Part shown: positions 11,986-22,522 of the stretch, piece after piece
Layout of the letters: the number at the start of each line of letters is the position of its first letter
How positions within the stretch are numbered: position 1 is the stretch's first letter
From: Prionace glauca
Taxonomy: Eukaryota > Chordata > Chondrichthyes > Carcharhiniformes > Carcharhinidae
Direction of reading: 5' to 3'
DNA length: 64,000 bases
Assembly: GCA_037974335.1 (NCBI GenBank)
Contig: CM075760.1
Coordinates: 23,297,538-23,361,537, forward strand
Position numbers and translations under genes: made by a program
The notes under the pieces: model-generated
Seen by the model: the letters and a program-made list of their open reading frames with translations, nothing else
What the model was told of the DNA's origin: nothing
The model's database searches: none

Positions 11986-12058
11986 GGCTCCATAGCTCAG
12001 TGGTTAGAGCACTGGTCTTGTAAACCAGGGGTCGCGAGTTCAATTCTCGCTGGAGCCT
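11986..12058 (+). tRNA. tRNA-Thr (TGT)
   Basis: 73-nt cloverleaf GGCTCCATAGCTCAGTGG... with anticodon arm CTGGT-CTTGTAA-ACCAG (TGT), T arm GCGAG-TTCAATT-CTCGC and an acceptor stem GGCTCCA/TGGAGCC that pairs completely. No obvious T4 terminator lies within 100 bp downstream. Confidence 0.94.
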
Positions 12059-12464
12059 CTCCCCAAAGTTTAGCTAATATAAACTGTATGAAAAAGACAG
12101 GTAGAGTAGGAGGGGGAAGCGGAGTGTTCTTCTGAGTGGAGGGGCAGGTCAGGTGCAATATTGGACAGTAAAAAGATATTCTTCTTCGTGAAAAACATAG
12201 AAAGATCAGAGCATGTTTGACGAGCTGAAAAATATAAATGTTGATATTAAAAATATAATAGATGCGTTTGTTTCCTGGAATGCTTAAAGTTAGCATGTAG
12301 GTGCAGCAGATAATTGGAAGTGAAATTATATTTTGAAACTACTTTCTTGCCGGCAGACTGGAGTTCAAGAATAACGAGGTGTCTGCAAATGATCACTCAA
12401 AGCATTTGACCGACTTGTTGTTGCTACCACATTGAATGAAAAAAATCACGTGCTTTTAGTGACC
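12059..12464. other. Intergenic, no gene recognised
   Basis: AT-rich. The string GATCACTCAAAGCATTTGAC near 12390 recurs near 52158, downstream of a tRNA relic there. Confidence 0.5.
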
Positions 12465-12698
12465 ATTTGCATCTGGCGGTTCCCTGCCAGTTGAAGCGGT
12501 GGAGGCCAACTCGCTAAATATATTTAAGTCACGGGTAGATAGGTTTTTGACAGACAGGGGAATTAAGGGTTATGGGGAGAAAGCGGGAAAGTGGAACTGA
12601 TCCAAATCAGATCAGCCATGATCTTATTGAATGGCGGGGCAGGCTCGAAGGGCTAGATGACCTACTCCTGTTCCTATTTCTTATGTTCTTATCTTATG
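12465..12698 (+). mobile_element. CR1 LINE 3' end fragment
   Basis: The last 230 bp of a CR1 copy, from the VEVVEAASLN-like coding end (GAAGCGGTGGAGGCC) through GATCAGCCATGATCTTATTG and GGCAGGCTCGAAGGGC to the TTCTTATGTTCTTAT tail. Confidence 0.92.
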
Positions 12699-13189
12699 GC
12701 AGCATGGTTAGTGAAGGTTTGAAGGGTCGAAGGTCACCTGTGCTGTAATTTTCTCTGTTCTTTGTACTGCCATTTTTCTTTACCCAAAACTGAGCTTCAG
12801 ACCCTGTCGCTTTATATTTAACCACTCCATCTCTGACATCTTCTCCAATCACACAACTCTGTGAGATGTCTGTACTCATTTACTGTGGCATCACGAGCGT
12901 TCCACATACAACATGACTTGTATCGATAAATTCTCATCTTGAACTTCTCATCTCAATTGAAATTTCAAGGCATGTAGAGCCTTTTGATCAGAATGGTCCA
13001 GATTCCCATCCCCTTTTAATGTGAACAAGTTGTTTCTGATTTCACTACAGAGGTTGCCTACTAAACAATGACTGAACACAGGGGGTGAATGTGAGAAGCT
13101 GAAGTTTCCAGATGAAGAGGTTCCCAATGTCTCTGAGCAGCTGAACTGGGGAAACTTTTGGGCAGAGACTGTCCTGCTGGTATTTCCCT
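12699..13189. other. Intergenic, no gene recognised
   Basis: Unique-looking DNA without a domain-bearing frame. A minus-strand frame that overlaps the CpG-rich region to the right runs into it, but shows no family features. Confidence 0.4.
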
Positions 13190-13900
13190 TCCTGGCCACC
13201 GGCCGTCGCTGTAAAACGCCCGGGCGCTTCTCCGCCCAGTGTCACCTCTTGCCCATTCTGGCCCGGCCGCTGCTCGTTGGCGGAACATCCGGGTCCTGTA
13301 GAGAGGCGGAGCCAGACGCCATATTGCCGTGACGTCACTGTCAGCCCCTTCCCCCGTCGAGGGAAAACCGACGGTTCAGAAATGTAGAAAGTGAGAGAAA
13401 TTCCCTCCCGCCGGGAGCGGAATTAAAATTAAATGAAATACATATTTTTATAAGAAACGGGTGGCGGAACCGCGCATGTGCTGTAGTATTTTCCCAGAGC
13501 GCACCGCGCGGGTGTGATTGAAAAACAGACGCAATCAAAAAAAGAAACGATTTTCCCGAATGCAAAAGGAACCGAAAGTCTGACGGGTGAGAATGTGAAT
13601 AATAATCATCAAGATTCAAAATATTAAAAGATTAAAATGTAACTGTCTGGGCGCATGTGCAGGAGGGGAATTCTACCAGAGTGCAGCGCGCGGGACGCCG
13701 TCTCTCCTGGCAACGCAAGATGGACGCCGGCCGTCTCCCCTGGCAACGCAAGATGGTCGCTGGCCGTCTCCCCTGGCAACGCAAGGTGGACGCCGGCCGT
13801 CTCCCCTGGCAACGGAAGCTGGACGCCGGCGGTCTCCCCTGGCAACGCAAGATGGCCACCGCCGGCGGTGAGTGATTGTGGCGCAGGAGCAGTGAGGTCT
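13190..13900. promoter_or_regulatory. CpG-rich, possibly bidirectional promoter region
   Basis: CpG density rises sharply by eye against AT-rich flanks. On the minus strand a YY1-type start AATATGGCGTC (ATG at 13322-13320) sits beside a consensus CRE TGACGTCA at 13330-13337. On the plus strand AAGATGGCCACCG (ATG 13852) is followed by a strong donor at 13867/GTGAGT, so MATAG plus one base could be a first coding exon. Two NRF1-like GCGCATGTGC strings lie near 13473 and 13650. No downstream exon could be tied to either start, so the gene is unknown. Motifs are seen; promoter activity is inferred. Confidence 0.5.
13699..13866 (+). repeat. Five tandem 33-bp promoter-motif units
   Basis: Units start at 13699, 13732, 13765, 13798 and 13831 (the last three bases longer). 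Each carries CCTGGCAACG, an RFX X-box-like half site, and GCAAGATGG or a variant, a YY1-like core. All plus-strand frames stay open because 33 is divisible by three. The last unit contains the candidate ATG at 13852. Confidence 0.85.
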
Positions 13901-14094
13901 GCCTGCAGCCCATTGTCCAGATTGCCCCCAGTGGATGTGGTGGGGATGGTGCAGCAGATGGAGCAACAACCCCAGTTTCAATGGGGGGAGAGAAGCTGCA
14001 ATGCTGCTCCCTGTTGTTCACTCCTCTCCCCAGTCTCAGCATTGCAGAGTCTTTAAACAAGAGGGTGCAATGTCACAGCGGCACCTTGACCTGC

Positions 14095-14370
14095 AGTTCA
14101 AGTTTATTTATTAGTGTCACTAATAAGTCGGCTTACATTAACACTGCAATGAAGTTACTGTGAGAATTCCCCTAGTCTCACATTCGGGTGACACTGAGGG
14201 AGAATTTAAGCACGGCCCAATGCCCCCTAACCCAGCACGTCTTTCAGACTGGGGAAGTAAACCGGAGAAAACCCACACAGTCACGGGGAAAACGTGCAAA
14301 TGACCCACAGGTCCCTGGCACAGTGAGGCTGCGGTGTTAACCACTGTACCACCATGCTGACACTGGGGAT
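14095..14370 (-). mobile_element. tRNA-headed SINE
   Basis: Minus orientation. The tail side reads TTACATTAACACTGCAATGA near 14136-14155, the middle has CACATTCGGGTGACACTGAG, and the tRNA-derived head ends at TTAACCACTGTACCACCATG near 14335. Confidence 0.85.
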
Positions 14371-14454
14371 AATGTATTTGGGGGGAACACGGGGCAGGTG
14401 GGGGTATCGCTAAGTCAATTTGATGAGGGGGGGGGGGGGCATCAGGAAAAATCA

Positions 14455-14545
14455 GGCTGCTCCGCCCAGTGTCACCTTTTGCCCATTCCGGCCCGGCCGC
14501 TGCTCGTTGGCGGAACACCCGATTTGAAAGGCGGAATGTCCTCCT
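14455..14545 (-). repeat. Copy of a 13230-13310 promoter-region segment
   Basis: About 75 bp (GCTGCTCGTTGGCGGAACA and neighbours) match 13230-13310 at high identity. On the minus strand both copies keep FRQRAAAGPEWA then GDTGR in one frame, and the match ends abruptly at GGCGGAG. It may be a duplicated promoter or exon edge; coding status is uncertain. Confidence 0.6.
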
Positions 14546-14820
14546 TCTGCTTTGTAAGAATTCTGTGAGTCAATGAAGTGAAACTCTCCAGACCAGGTAA
14601 CATTTGGTTTTATTTCCGTTATTACAACCCCAGAGAGTGTATCTTTCTACATGTTATTGCCAGCGTCTCAATTGCCACTACGCAGTTTTTATATTTGCTT
14701 GCCGTGCCTCAGTTTGTATTTCGCCTAAAATATATATCTGTTTATCTTATACCAATTGTTGCTGTATCAGAAATTCTGATCCGGCGTACCTCAAGGTTCT
14801 TGCTGCATTTGTAGTTCAGC

Positions 14821-14890
14821 AGGGCCAATAACTTCGAGAATAGGTTGGAAAAAGAGTCCATTCGCTGGCCCGTGCATTGTCTATCCGAAC
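14821..14890 (-). pseudogene. Inverted relic of GPCR exon 1
   Basis: On the minus strand, ATG at 14878 starts MHGPANGLFF, the same as exon 1 of GPCR gene 2 (15420), and 37 nt around the ATG are nearly identical. The second half has lost about nine bases and the GT donor (GGCCCTGCTG instead of CCCCTGGTAAG), so it cannot splice as its relative does. Confidence 0.82.
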
Positions 14891-15419
14891 ATTCAAAATG
14901 GCCCGGGATTTTAATTCAATAGTCTCCAGATCAGTTGTCTGCCCCCGTTAGCTAAAATAGTTTGCAAACAGTTCAACATTAAATCGTTAACATGTTTAGG
15001 TGGAACTGAAGACTGGAACATTGAAATGCTTACCAGTAAACCAAACACGTGAAATAACCTGATACCTGAAAGCAGGAAATGATTGGGATTGTAGCAGAAT
15101 TGGGAATATCTAACACCAGCAGCTCTCCCTGAGGGAGACATAAAGGCATGGCTTATGGTGGGGCTGGGTGGCTGGACCACATGTTCGCAGCCATCCGTTC
15201 ACCCAAGAATGAAATGTGATCATCTCCCTTGTGCAAGTTACAAATGGAAGGCATAATATTGTGATTTCAGCTGTTTGTTTGGTGAACTGAAACTGATGTG
15301 TATGTTGCAATGTAATAGTCTCTCCGGAGACGTTCAGCCAGAATAAATGAGAGACAGCTTGAATGTGTCACAGATCAAATGACCTTCGCTTTGCTAATTC
15401 CGTGAGTTTCTGATAGACA
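14891..15419. other. Spacer between inverted exon-1 copies
   Basis: No gene or named repeat recognised. It would be the upstream region of GPCR gene 2. Confidence 0.45.
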
Positions 15420-17943
15420 ATGCACGGGCCAGCGAATGGACTCTTTTTTACCATTTCCTACCCCATTCTCGCAGTTATTGGTGCCCCTGGTAAGTAATTA
15501 ATCCAAATTACATTATTCATTTTCTCTGAATCTACACATTATTTCTTTTCTTTAAGGATCGGGCTTATTTTTTCTAACCTTCTGCACTGTCCGTGCTTTC
15601 AACCACGTTTATGATGAATTATTGTGCATTCATTGCACTTACATTATAAAGCTTACAATAAAGCATTTTATTTATTTAATTGCACATTCATTGAGCTACC
15701 ATTTATTAAATCATTAACTGTATTATATAACTTTGTATGAGCATTGATTTATTTTAATTGTTGAATTTTGGCTTTTAATCTAAATTACTAGATGTAATCT
15801 ACTGTTTTAGTGTTATTTACAGTTTAAAATTAAAATTTATTCATTATTGTCACATAGGCCTACATTAACACTGCATTGAAGTTGCTATGAAAAAATCGGA
15901 GCCAGGGATCTTACCATGAATATGAGCTTTGGCAGTGTAGTAACTTACATTTTTCGTGCACTGATTTTATTCAGTAAGGGGAATTAATTATCACAGTTCA
16001 ACCATCTGGTATATGAATTGTGGCATAAAACATGTATTCCGTGATCACATGTGCGATTGCTAGAAGGGTGCAATAGTACCGTACAGTGAGATCCCACTGG
16101 GCAGACTCAATTGTTAATGTCGCATTCCAATTAACGTGTACAAAATTGAAGAAAGGCATAACCATCACTGATGGAGGGATTAATATATACAAAATATATA
16201 ATTGGAGAAATGCTGTGATCTCAAATAGTTTTAGCGGTGGGATGATGAGGGAGTGGAGGTGTTTGAAATTCAAAGTAAAAGATTAATGAAAGGGAGACTT
16301 ACAAATGAGGCCAATGTAAATCATCTTGCAAGAGATTGAAGGATGACCGGACCTTATTATGAACTTTGACAGCTAGTATTTTGGACGAGTTTAAGTTTTT
16401 AAAATTTATTTGTGGGATATGGCGTCGTTGGCTAGTCAGCATTTATTACCCAACCCCAAGTCGCACATGAACTGAGTGGCTTGATAGGCCATTTCAGAAG
16501 GCGGTCGAGAGCTGAGCACGCTGTTGTGGTTCAGGAGTCACATTTGGGCCAAACCAGGTAAGGACAGCAGATTTCCTTTCCTTAAGGACATCAGTTGAAC
16601 CACATTTGTTTTCCAACAAACAATAATTGTTTCATGGCAATCAGTATATTCTTAATCACAGACTTTTTAACACTGAATTCAAATTCCGCCATCTTCCTTG
16701 TGGGGATTCGAACTCAGGTCCCCAGAATTTTAATTACGTTTCTACGTTATTAGTCTGACAATAATAGGCCATCGTCTCCCCAGTTGGGCATTTAGCTCTG
16801 GGGATTGGCACATTGACAAGGGATTGGAGTTTGACTAGGACTGATAGCAGTGTCTCCTCTTTTGGTAATGTTTAATCCAGTGCTAAATTTCGAAAAAGTA
16901 ACAAAATAATTCCAAATATTCCGAGTCTGGAGGTAACAAAGAGACGGATGAAGAAGAATTTAATAACCAAAGCGCAGTTTATTGTCTGCTCAATAACATC
17001 TCTCTCTTCTCATCTCGCAGCCAACTTTTTGGCAATTATAATCTTATCCCAAGGTCGGTGTGGACTCTCCCGGTGCATCACCTACTATCTGGTAGCCATA
17101 GCAGTCAGTGATTTCCTTGTCATCATCACCGGTGTCATCCTCAACCGGATTGGACGGATCTACTTTGGCTACAGCGTACTTTTCACTCACCCAACATGCG
17201 CGCACACCATGATACTGGGTTTTATCAGCCTGGATGGATCAGTCTGGCTGACAGTGGCTTTCACCATTGATCGTCACGTGGCTATCTGCTGGCAGAAGCT
17301 GAAAATAAGATACTGCACAGAGAAAACTGCCATGTTGGTTATAGGCATAGTCTGTGCCCTGAGCTGCATCAAGAACTTTCCTTTCCATTTCACCTACCAA
17401 CCATTATTCACCATGGACGGGGTGGCCTGGTTCTGTGATATCAAGACCAGCTTCAGTACCTCGCCGACCTGGAAGGCCTCTGACTGGCTGGATCATGTCT
17501 TATCCCCTTTTCTGCCGTTCATCCTCATCCTTTTGCTTAACGCGCTGACTGTAAGACACATCTTAGCTGCCAGCAGAGTCCGCAGGAGGCTCCGGTGCTC
17601 CGAAAGTCAGGAAGACACTGAGATGGCTAATAGCAAGAAGACAATTGTCCTGCTTTTTGCAATCTCTGTCAGCTTCCCTGTCATGTGGGTTACTTACTTC
17701 GGACATTTCCTCTATGTGCAGATTACAGGAGAGAGCTACTTCAACAGCCTGGATTTCAATGACCCAGAATACATCTTTCAGGAGATCACCAACATGCTTC
17801 AATTACTCAGTTCCTGCAATAACGTCTTCATTTATGCAGTGGCCCAGACCAAATTCAGAGGGGAGCTGAAGAAAGTGCTTCTGCGTCCCTTCTTCATTAT
17901 CACAGGTTGTTTTAAACAATTAAAAAAAGATGATTGCACATGA
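15420..17943 (+). CDS. GPR139-like class A G-protein-coupled receptor, gene 2
   Basis: Exon 1 is 15420-15489 (70 nt, MHGPANGLFF...), followed by a GTAAGT donor; exon 2 runs 17021-17943 after a CTCGCAG acceptor. The phase-1 joint gives GAP-A-NFLAII in TM1 and 330 residues in all. The family block CGLSRCITYYLVAIAVSD is present; the TM3 Cys (HPTCAH) and loop-2 Cys (AWFCDI) can form the conserved disulfide. Two functional motifs differ from genes 1 and 4: DRY is DRH, and the TM7 NPxxY site reads NNVFIY, lacking the proline. The third intracellular loop is short (SESQEDTEMANSKK). No break is seen. The reading frame also opens upstream at 16948, but that precedes the acceptor. A SINE lies in the intron. 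Confidence 0.88.
15841..15895 (-). mobile_element. SINE tail fragment
   Basis: CCTACATTAACACTGCATTG and flanks match the tail side of the SINE at 14095. Short, old remnant in the intron of GPCR gene 2. Confidence 0.6.
16395..16790 (-). mobile_element. SINE with tRNA-type B box, second SINE family
   Basis: Minus orientation: the head at the right has TGAGTTCGAATCCCCAC (B box) when read on the minus strand near 16705-16720, and the tail side at the left reads TTTGTGGGATATGGCGTCGT then CAGCATTTATTACCCA. Distinct from the family at 14095. Lies in the intron of GPCR gene 2. Confidence 0.75.
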
Positions 17944-19335
17944 CTTGGTTGTCACTTCGCACTCAAGCTTGACACAAGGTAAAGAACTTATGGCCTTAAA
18001 ATTTAAAAAAATCAGCTTTCTGCATTGGTTTAGTGCAGTTTAGCTCTTGATGTTTAAGGCAAATCACTTTATTTCACACCACGTAACTCTCTTTGTTTTT
18101 TTTTCAAGTGTAGAATTCAAAACGCTGTCATTCTTTTAAGTTTTGATATCTCTGAGTTGAATGTACTATGTTTAGCACACCACTTTCAAGCGTTGATACG
18201 CATTTTGTATAGACTTTGTAATGTTACAAAGCAATTCTGAATTTTTAATGAACTCAGACCAAACACTGATTGAAGGGACAAAAGCATCAGTTGGAAAGTG
18301 GTCTGATCAAAAATTGATACGTTGATAAGGGCCAGTTTTAATGACTTCCTGTAGATCAATGAGACATTCACTGATTCAATATTATTAGATATTGCTTACT
18401 GTCTTATCTCAAATAAATGCAGCATGAAAAGTACACTCATTTTCATTCTATAAACAGCAATATATTTTATATTTGTAATTTGTAAATTTCTTCATTGCAT
18501 TTAAGGATATTAGCATCTTTAGCATTTCATTTTTCTTTTGTTTTAAACGTAAAGAAACTTATTTCACGAAATCATAGAGAGAAGTAACATCGAATTTCAA
18601 ATAACATGACCAAGACATAGAGTCGCTGAAAGGGGTCTGACGCAAATCAATTTAATGAGGTTTTGAGACGATCAGCTCAAGATATCAATCATGACGACAA
18701 GGCAGCAAATTTCCCTCATCCTTCACAAAGGGGCAAGGAAACATTCTGTCCATGAGAGGGATGGTTCCATGAGTAATGAACACTTAGAGGGCCAGTCAGG
18801 GCACAGTGAGAAATTGCATTAATAGAGAACCATCACTATCGAGAATCCAATTTGTAACTGTCCACCCAGACCAATCACAAATTGCTAACGCTCCCCGCCG
18901 GGCAATTAAGAATTAGCCTCTGCCAACTTAGGTCATTGTGGTGCAATAACTTCATCGGTCACTCTGTGGGTTGTGCCTTGGAATGAGTTAATAAGCATAC
19001 ACTTTCACTGAGCACTTTCTGCAACAAGGGAAACTGAGGTTGTGGGAAGAGGGAGATTGAGTGTCAACCTGCGCCCAGCGACGAATTAGCCTGAGCACAC
19101 GAGCTAAGTCCCGCCCTGTATTTAATAGGTATCCACAAAGTACTAAAGATTTCCAGAGTTACTTCACCAAACTGCTTCGTGTGGCCCAAGTGTTTAAAAT
19201 ATCAAATGAGCATAATTCGAATTTAAGTTCAAATAATATCTTGAGCGTTCATGGCCACGTGTATGTGAAGAGGCAGGTGGTACATCCTTGCTTACATGAA
19301 GGATTGGTTTTATGTGTCTTGCGAGCACCTCCATG
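17944..19335. other. Downstream flank of GPCR gene 2, no gene recognised
   Basis: AT-rich to about 18560 and then mixed sequence. AATAAA near 18411 could serve as a distal polyadenylation signal for gene 2. No domain-bearing frame. Confidence 0.45.
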
Positions 19336-19855
19336 GAGTGCCATGATCGCACAGTGTTTAACCCTGCTGCTTAACAGTACCCGGGACTCGGATTCGCGTC
19401 AGGCCTTGGGTGATTGTCTCTGCAGATTTTGCGCATCCTTCCCGTGCCTGCGTGGGTTTCTTCCTGGTGCTCCGGTTTTCTACCACTGTCCAGTCATGTG
19501 CAAGTCAGGTGGATTGGCGATGATAAAAAAATTCTTCGTCCCAGGATGATTAGTTAGATGGATTAGACATGCTGAATGTGTGGGGTTACGGGGATAGGTT
19601 GGGGCGAGGGGTTGTGTAAGACACTCTAAGATTTCGAGATCCCGGCGTTGGACTAGGGAAAACACAATAAGAAGTCTCCCAACACCAGGTTGAAGTCCAA
19701 CAGCTTTATTTGGTAGTAAAAGCCACATTTTGCTGCCAAGAAAACTTGTTGGACTTTAACGTAGTGTTGTGAAACTTCTTAATAAAACACTCTATCAGAG
19801 AGCTGGTGGAAACTCGATGGGCCGAATGGCTTCCTTCTGCACTGATTCTATAGCA
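19336..19855 (+). mobile_element. SINE split by a second short element
   Basis: The SINE body (GCCATGATCGCACAGTG head near 19340, GCGTGGGTTTCTTCCTGG near 19451) is interrupted and resumes as GATGGGCCGAATGGCTTCCT near 19816. The insert, about 19629-19782, starts GAGATCCCGGCGTTGGACT, has CCCAACACCAGGTTGAAGTC in the middle and an inverted partner TTGGACTTTAACGTAGTGTT near its end. The flanks repeat ACACTCTA, a likely target-site duplication. Confidence 0.7.
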
Positions 19856-20555
19856 TTTTCATATACAATGTAAAGGGGGAATATTTAATGTACCTGCGGG
19901 CGGTAATACAGCTTCCAACACTATGGTTCAGTTTGCAGATACTGTCATATACTATAATGTAGCGAAGCAGGGTGAAAGACGGATATGATAAACCTGTTCA
20001 ATTATTGACTCGACATGGGAATTTAAAATGCTATCGGACTAACACTTCACCAAAATATTACTTTTTTGGGATGACCATGAATCTCGATATTTTCAGCTAT
20101 AATATTGTTCAAAGCTATTTGTGTGCTTGCTATGTGCGAGAGTTGGAGAAGAGGTGCTGTGAGTCAGTGATAGCAGAATAAAACAGAGAAGATAACAATT
20201 CTAGAAACACTTCACCATGACAGGAAAAGAGTAGCACGCAAAACATGTCAATCAGTATTTGTAAATGCACAATACTGACTGGCCAATGCGGTCCTTGCTG
20301 ATCTAAACGGCCACAATTCTTTGTAATTCATCTGTTGTATCATAAATTGTTTTCATTTTTTGTGTAATGAATGGACTGTGGGTACTATCTTCCTCTTCAG
20401 GGTGATGCAGAAAAAACGCCATTTTATGTTATCAGTTCTGGCACTTGAACTTCTGAGTTGATTTCTTGGTGTTGTTGCAATGATTATTTGGGATACGGTG
20501 CTGAATAAAATGAATCCGTTGTCCATCTCCCTCAGCGAGAAGTATCTTGAAACTA
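19856..20555. other. Intergenic, no gene recognised
   Basis: AT-rich unique-looking DNA; short frames only. Confidence 0.45.
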
Positions 20556-20975
20556 TATTTCAAAAGAAAATCAACATCAAGAAACATACATCTCATATAT
20601 CTGGGCTATACTGGATTTAGTTCTGGGCAATGAGCCGGGTCAGGTGGTTGAGGTTGCAGTAGGTGAACATGTGGCTAACAGTGACCACAACTCTGTCTAC
20701 GTTTGGATACTAATGGAAAAAGATAAGTGCTGCCCTAAGCGGAGGGTGCTAAATTGGGGGAAGGCTAGATACAGCCAAATTAGGCAGGAGCTTAGGGATA
20801 CAGACTGGGAAAGGCTGTTGGAGGGCAAGTCCACGTTAGGCATGTTGGAGTCTTTCAAGGGAAAACTGAAATGGTTGCAGGAAAGACATGTGCCAGTTAA
20901 GAGGAAGGATGGGAAAGGTAGGATTGGAGAGCCGTGGATTACTAGAGATATTGAGGACATGGTCAGGACTTGGTC
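20556..20975 (+). mobile_element. CR1 LINE internal fragment (endonuclease end to RT start)
   Basis: One open frame (from 20644) reads VVEVAVGEHVANSDHNSVYV, the SDH-type end of an APE endonuclease, followed by the linker VLNWGKARYSQIRQELRDTD and EPWITRDIE that precedes the reverse transcriptase. Upstream, LDLVLGN is recognisable one frame away. Confidence 0.85.
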
Positions 20976-20978
20976 TGT

Positions 20979-21380
20979 GTGGGTTTCCTCCGAGTGCTCC
21001 TGTTTCCTCCCAAAGATACGCGGGTTAGATTGATTGTCCATGACAAATTGACCCTAGTGTCAGGGGGATGGCATGGTAAATATGTGGCGTTACAGGAATA
21101 GGCTTGGGTGGGATTGTATCATAGAATACAATCCCTATAGTGCAGGAGGAGGACATTTAACCCATCGAGCCTGCACCGACAACAGTCCCATCCGAGTCCT
21201 GTGCTATCCCCGTAACCCCATACTTTTACCTTCTAATCCCCCTGACATTAAGGAGCAATTTACCGTGGCTAATCAACCCAATCAACATCCTTGGGTTGTT
21301 CGGTTCAGAATTGGGCCGGTTCAGACTAGATGGGCCGAATGGCCTCCTTGTGCACTGTAGGGATTCTCTGATTCTGCGGG
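20979..21380. mobile_element. SINE interrupted by an inverted SINE of the same family
   Basis: A plus-oriented SINE (GTGTGGGTTTCCTCC to GGTGGGATTGT) is interrupted at about 21120 by a minus-oriented copy (CATAGAATACAATCCCTATA to CAATCAACATCCTTGGG) and resumes at about 21300 (GATGGGCCGAATGGCC to GTAGGGATTC). The same arrangement is at 43396-43805, so it predates the block duplication. Confidence 0.75.
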
Positions 21381-21728
21381 GATTTTAAACATATCGGCCA
21401 TGACTGAATGGTGGAATAGGCACTAATGGGCCGAATGGCTTAATTCTGCTCCTATCTCTTATGGCCTTGTCAGTGAAGCTGATTCTTCCCTCTCACCACA
21501 CACTGTACCCACTCAGTCACTGAGTCTCAGATATGTAATAGTGAAGGTCAAAGCGCTTCAGCTGATCACTGAAACTCATTGAAGCCTTATCTCAATCTAT
21601 GACGGGTAGATTGCAAATTGTTGATTGGAGGGAAGTTTGAGAGCAGAAAGTGACTGTAAAAACAGATCCTGTTCCGGCAGTGCTTGGAGTTTTAAAGGTT
21701 AGTCACAGCCCCGGGCTCTGCAGCCGCC
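21381..21728. other. Upstream region of V segment 1
   Basis: Conserved with the copy upstream of V segment 2. It should hold the V promoter, but no specific element could be assigned with confidence. Confidence 0.4.
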
Positions 21729-22295
21729 ATGGAGTTCCTCACTGTCTGCATTGTGTTCGGGCTGTTTCCTATCAGTAAGGATGACTCCAATCTGGTTAAA
21801 TGTTATCGCGATCTGAACCTTTATCTCTGCTTCTCCCCAGTGGTGGTTTTTGACCCTGCTGTGCATTTCCACCATCATTTGTTTTTATTTCATAACTCCA
21901 GTTATGTCGCGGTGAATATAAAGTGTTAATATTATTTCAGCAGCACGTCCAACACTTAGATTTTTTTCTTTTTGAACACATGTCACAGATCCGAGTGGTG
22001 GAGATTCTGTTTCTCAGCCGCAGTCTTCAGAGGGGAGAGAAGGTGAAACGGTGACTATCGGATGTACCTACAGCACTACAGCAAGCGACTATTTCTTATA
22101 TTGGTTCAGACAGCAGCCACAGAAGGATTTGCACTTCATTATACGGAAAAGATCCGAGGGTACACAAGAAGAGAGAGGGGAAGGTTTTGGACCCAATTTC
22201 TCTGCTAATCTCCAGACCTCGGCTAAATTAACTACTTTAACAATCTCGAGCCTGCAGCTGACTGACGCTGGCCGCTATTACTGCGCTTTCAGACT
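21729..22295 (+). CDS. T-cell-receptor-type V gene segment 1 (alpha/delta-like)
   Basis: Germline V segment for somatic recombination. The leader exon 21729-21774 reads MEFLTVCIVFGLFPI and ends at a GTAAGG donor; the V exon 21989-22295 follows a GTCACAG acceptor, joining in phase 1. The V domain has the conserved first Cys (VTIGCTYS), Trp in YFLYWFRQQPQK, the DAGRYYC motif with the second Cys, and ends CAFR directly at the recombination signal. The framework, especially FRQQP...FIIRK and GFGPNFSANLQ, is closest to TCR V-alpha/V-delta; assignment to a locus is inference because no J, D or C segment is in the window. The frame, splice sites and RSS all look intact. Confidence 0.82.
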
Positions 22296-22334
22296 CACAG
22301 TGATAGAAATCAGTCTCTGCCCCGCACAAAAACT
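22296..22334 (+). promoter_or_regulatory. Recombination signal (23-RSS) of V segment 1
   Basis: Consensus heptamer CACAGTG at 22296-22302, 23-bp spacer, and nonamer ACAAAAACT at 22326-22334 (consensus ACAAAAACC). RAG1/RAG2 would cut at the 5' edge of the heptamer. A 23-bp spacer is the usual type for TCR V segments. Confidence 0.93.
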
Positions 22335-22522
22335 GCTTCACACCTATCATTGGGTGCTCCAATCTGTTGAGGTTTGTGTGGAGAATCGCAGAAAGTAACA
22401 GTCAGATTGAGCAGCGGCGATGTCAGCCGCTCAGACACACACCCAGAGGAAACCACATTAACCTCGAATCAAACTGTCACCCAATTCAATCCAGGATCGG
22501 CTGAGACAACACACAGCAGAAT

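Larger units (their letters stand above)
20979..22522 (+). repeat. Duplicated V-segment block, copy A
   Basis: About 1.54 kb that matches 43396-44946 in the same orientation with a few percent difference by eye. It carries a nested SINE pair, the V leader, V exon and RSS. The match fades after ACAACACACAGCAG. Confidence 0.92.

Noticed and set aside
13657-14056. RLPWQRKMDAG-type repeat frames on both strands
   Set aside because: They arise from the 33-bp promoter-motif units; all frames are open over the array.
21729-22398. V segment 1 as an ordinary immunoglobulin-like receptor gene
   Set aside because: The V exon ends precisely at a consensus heptamer-23-nonamer, which marks a rearranging segment; read-through beyond 22295 has no domain.
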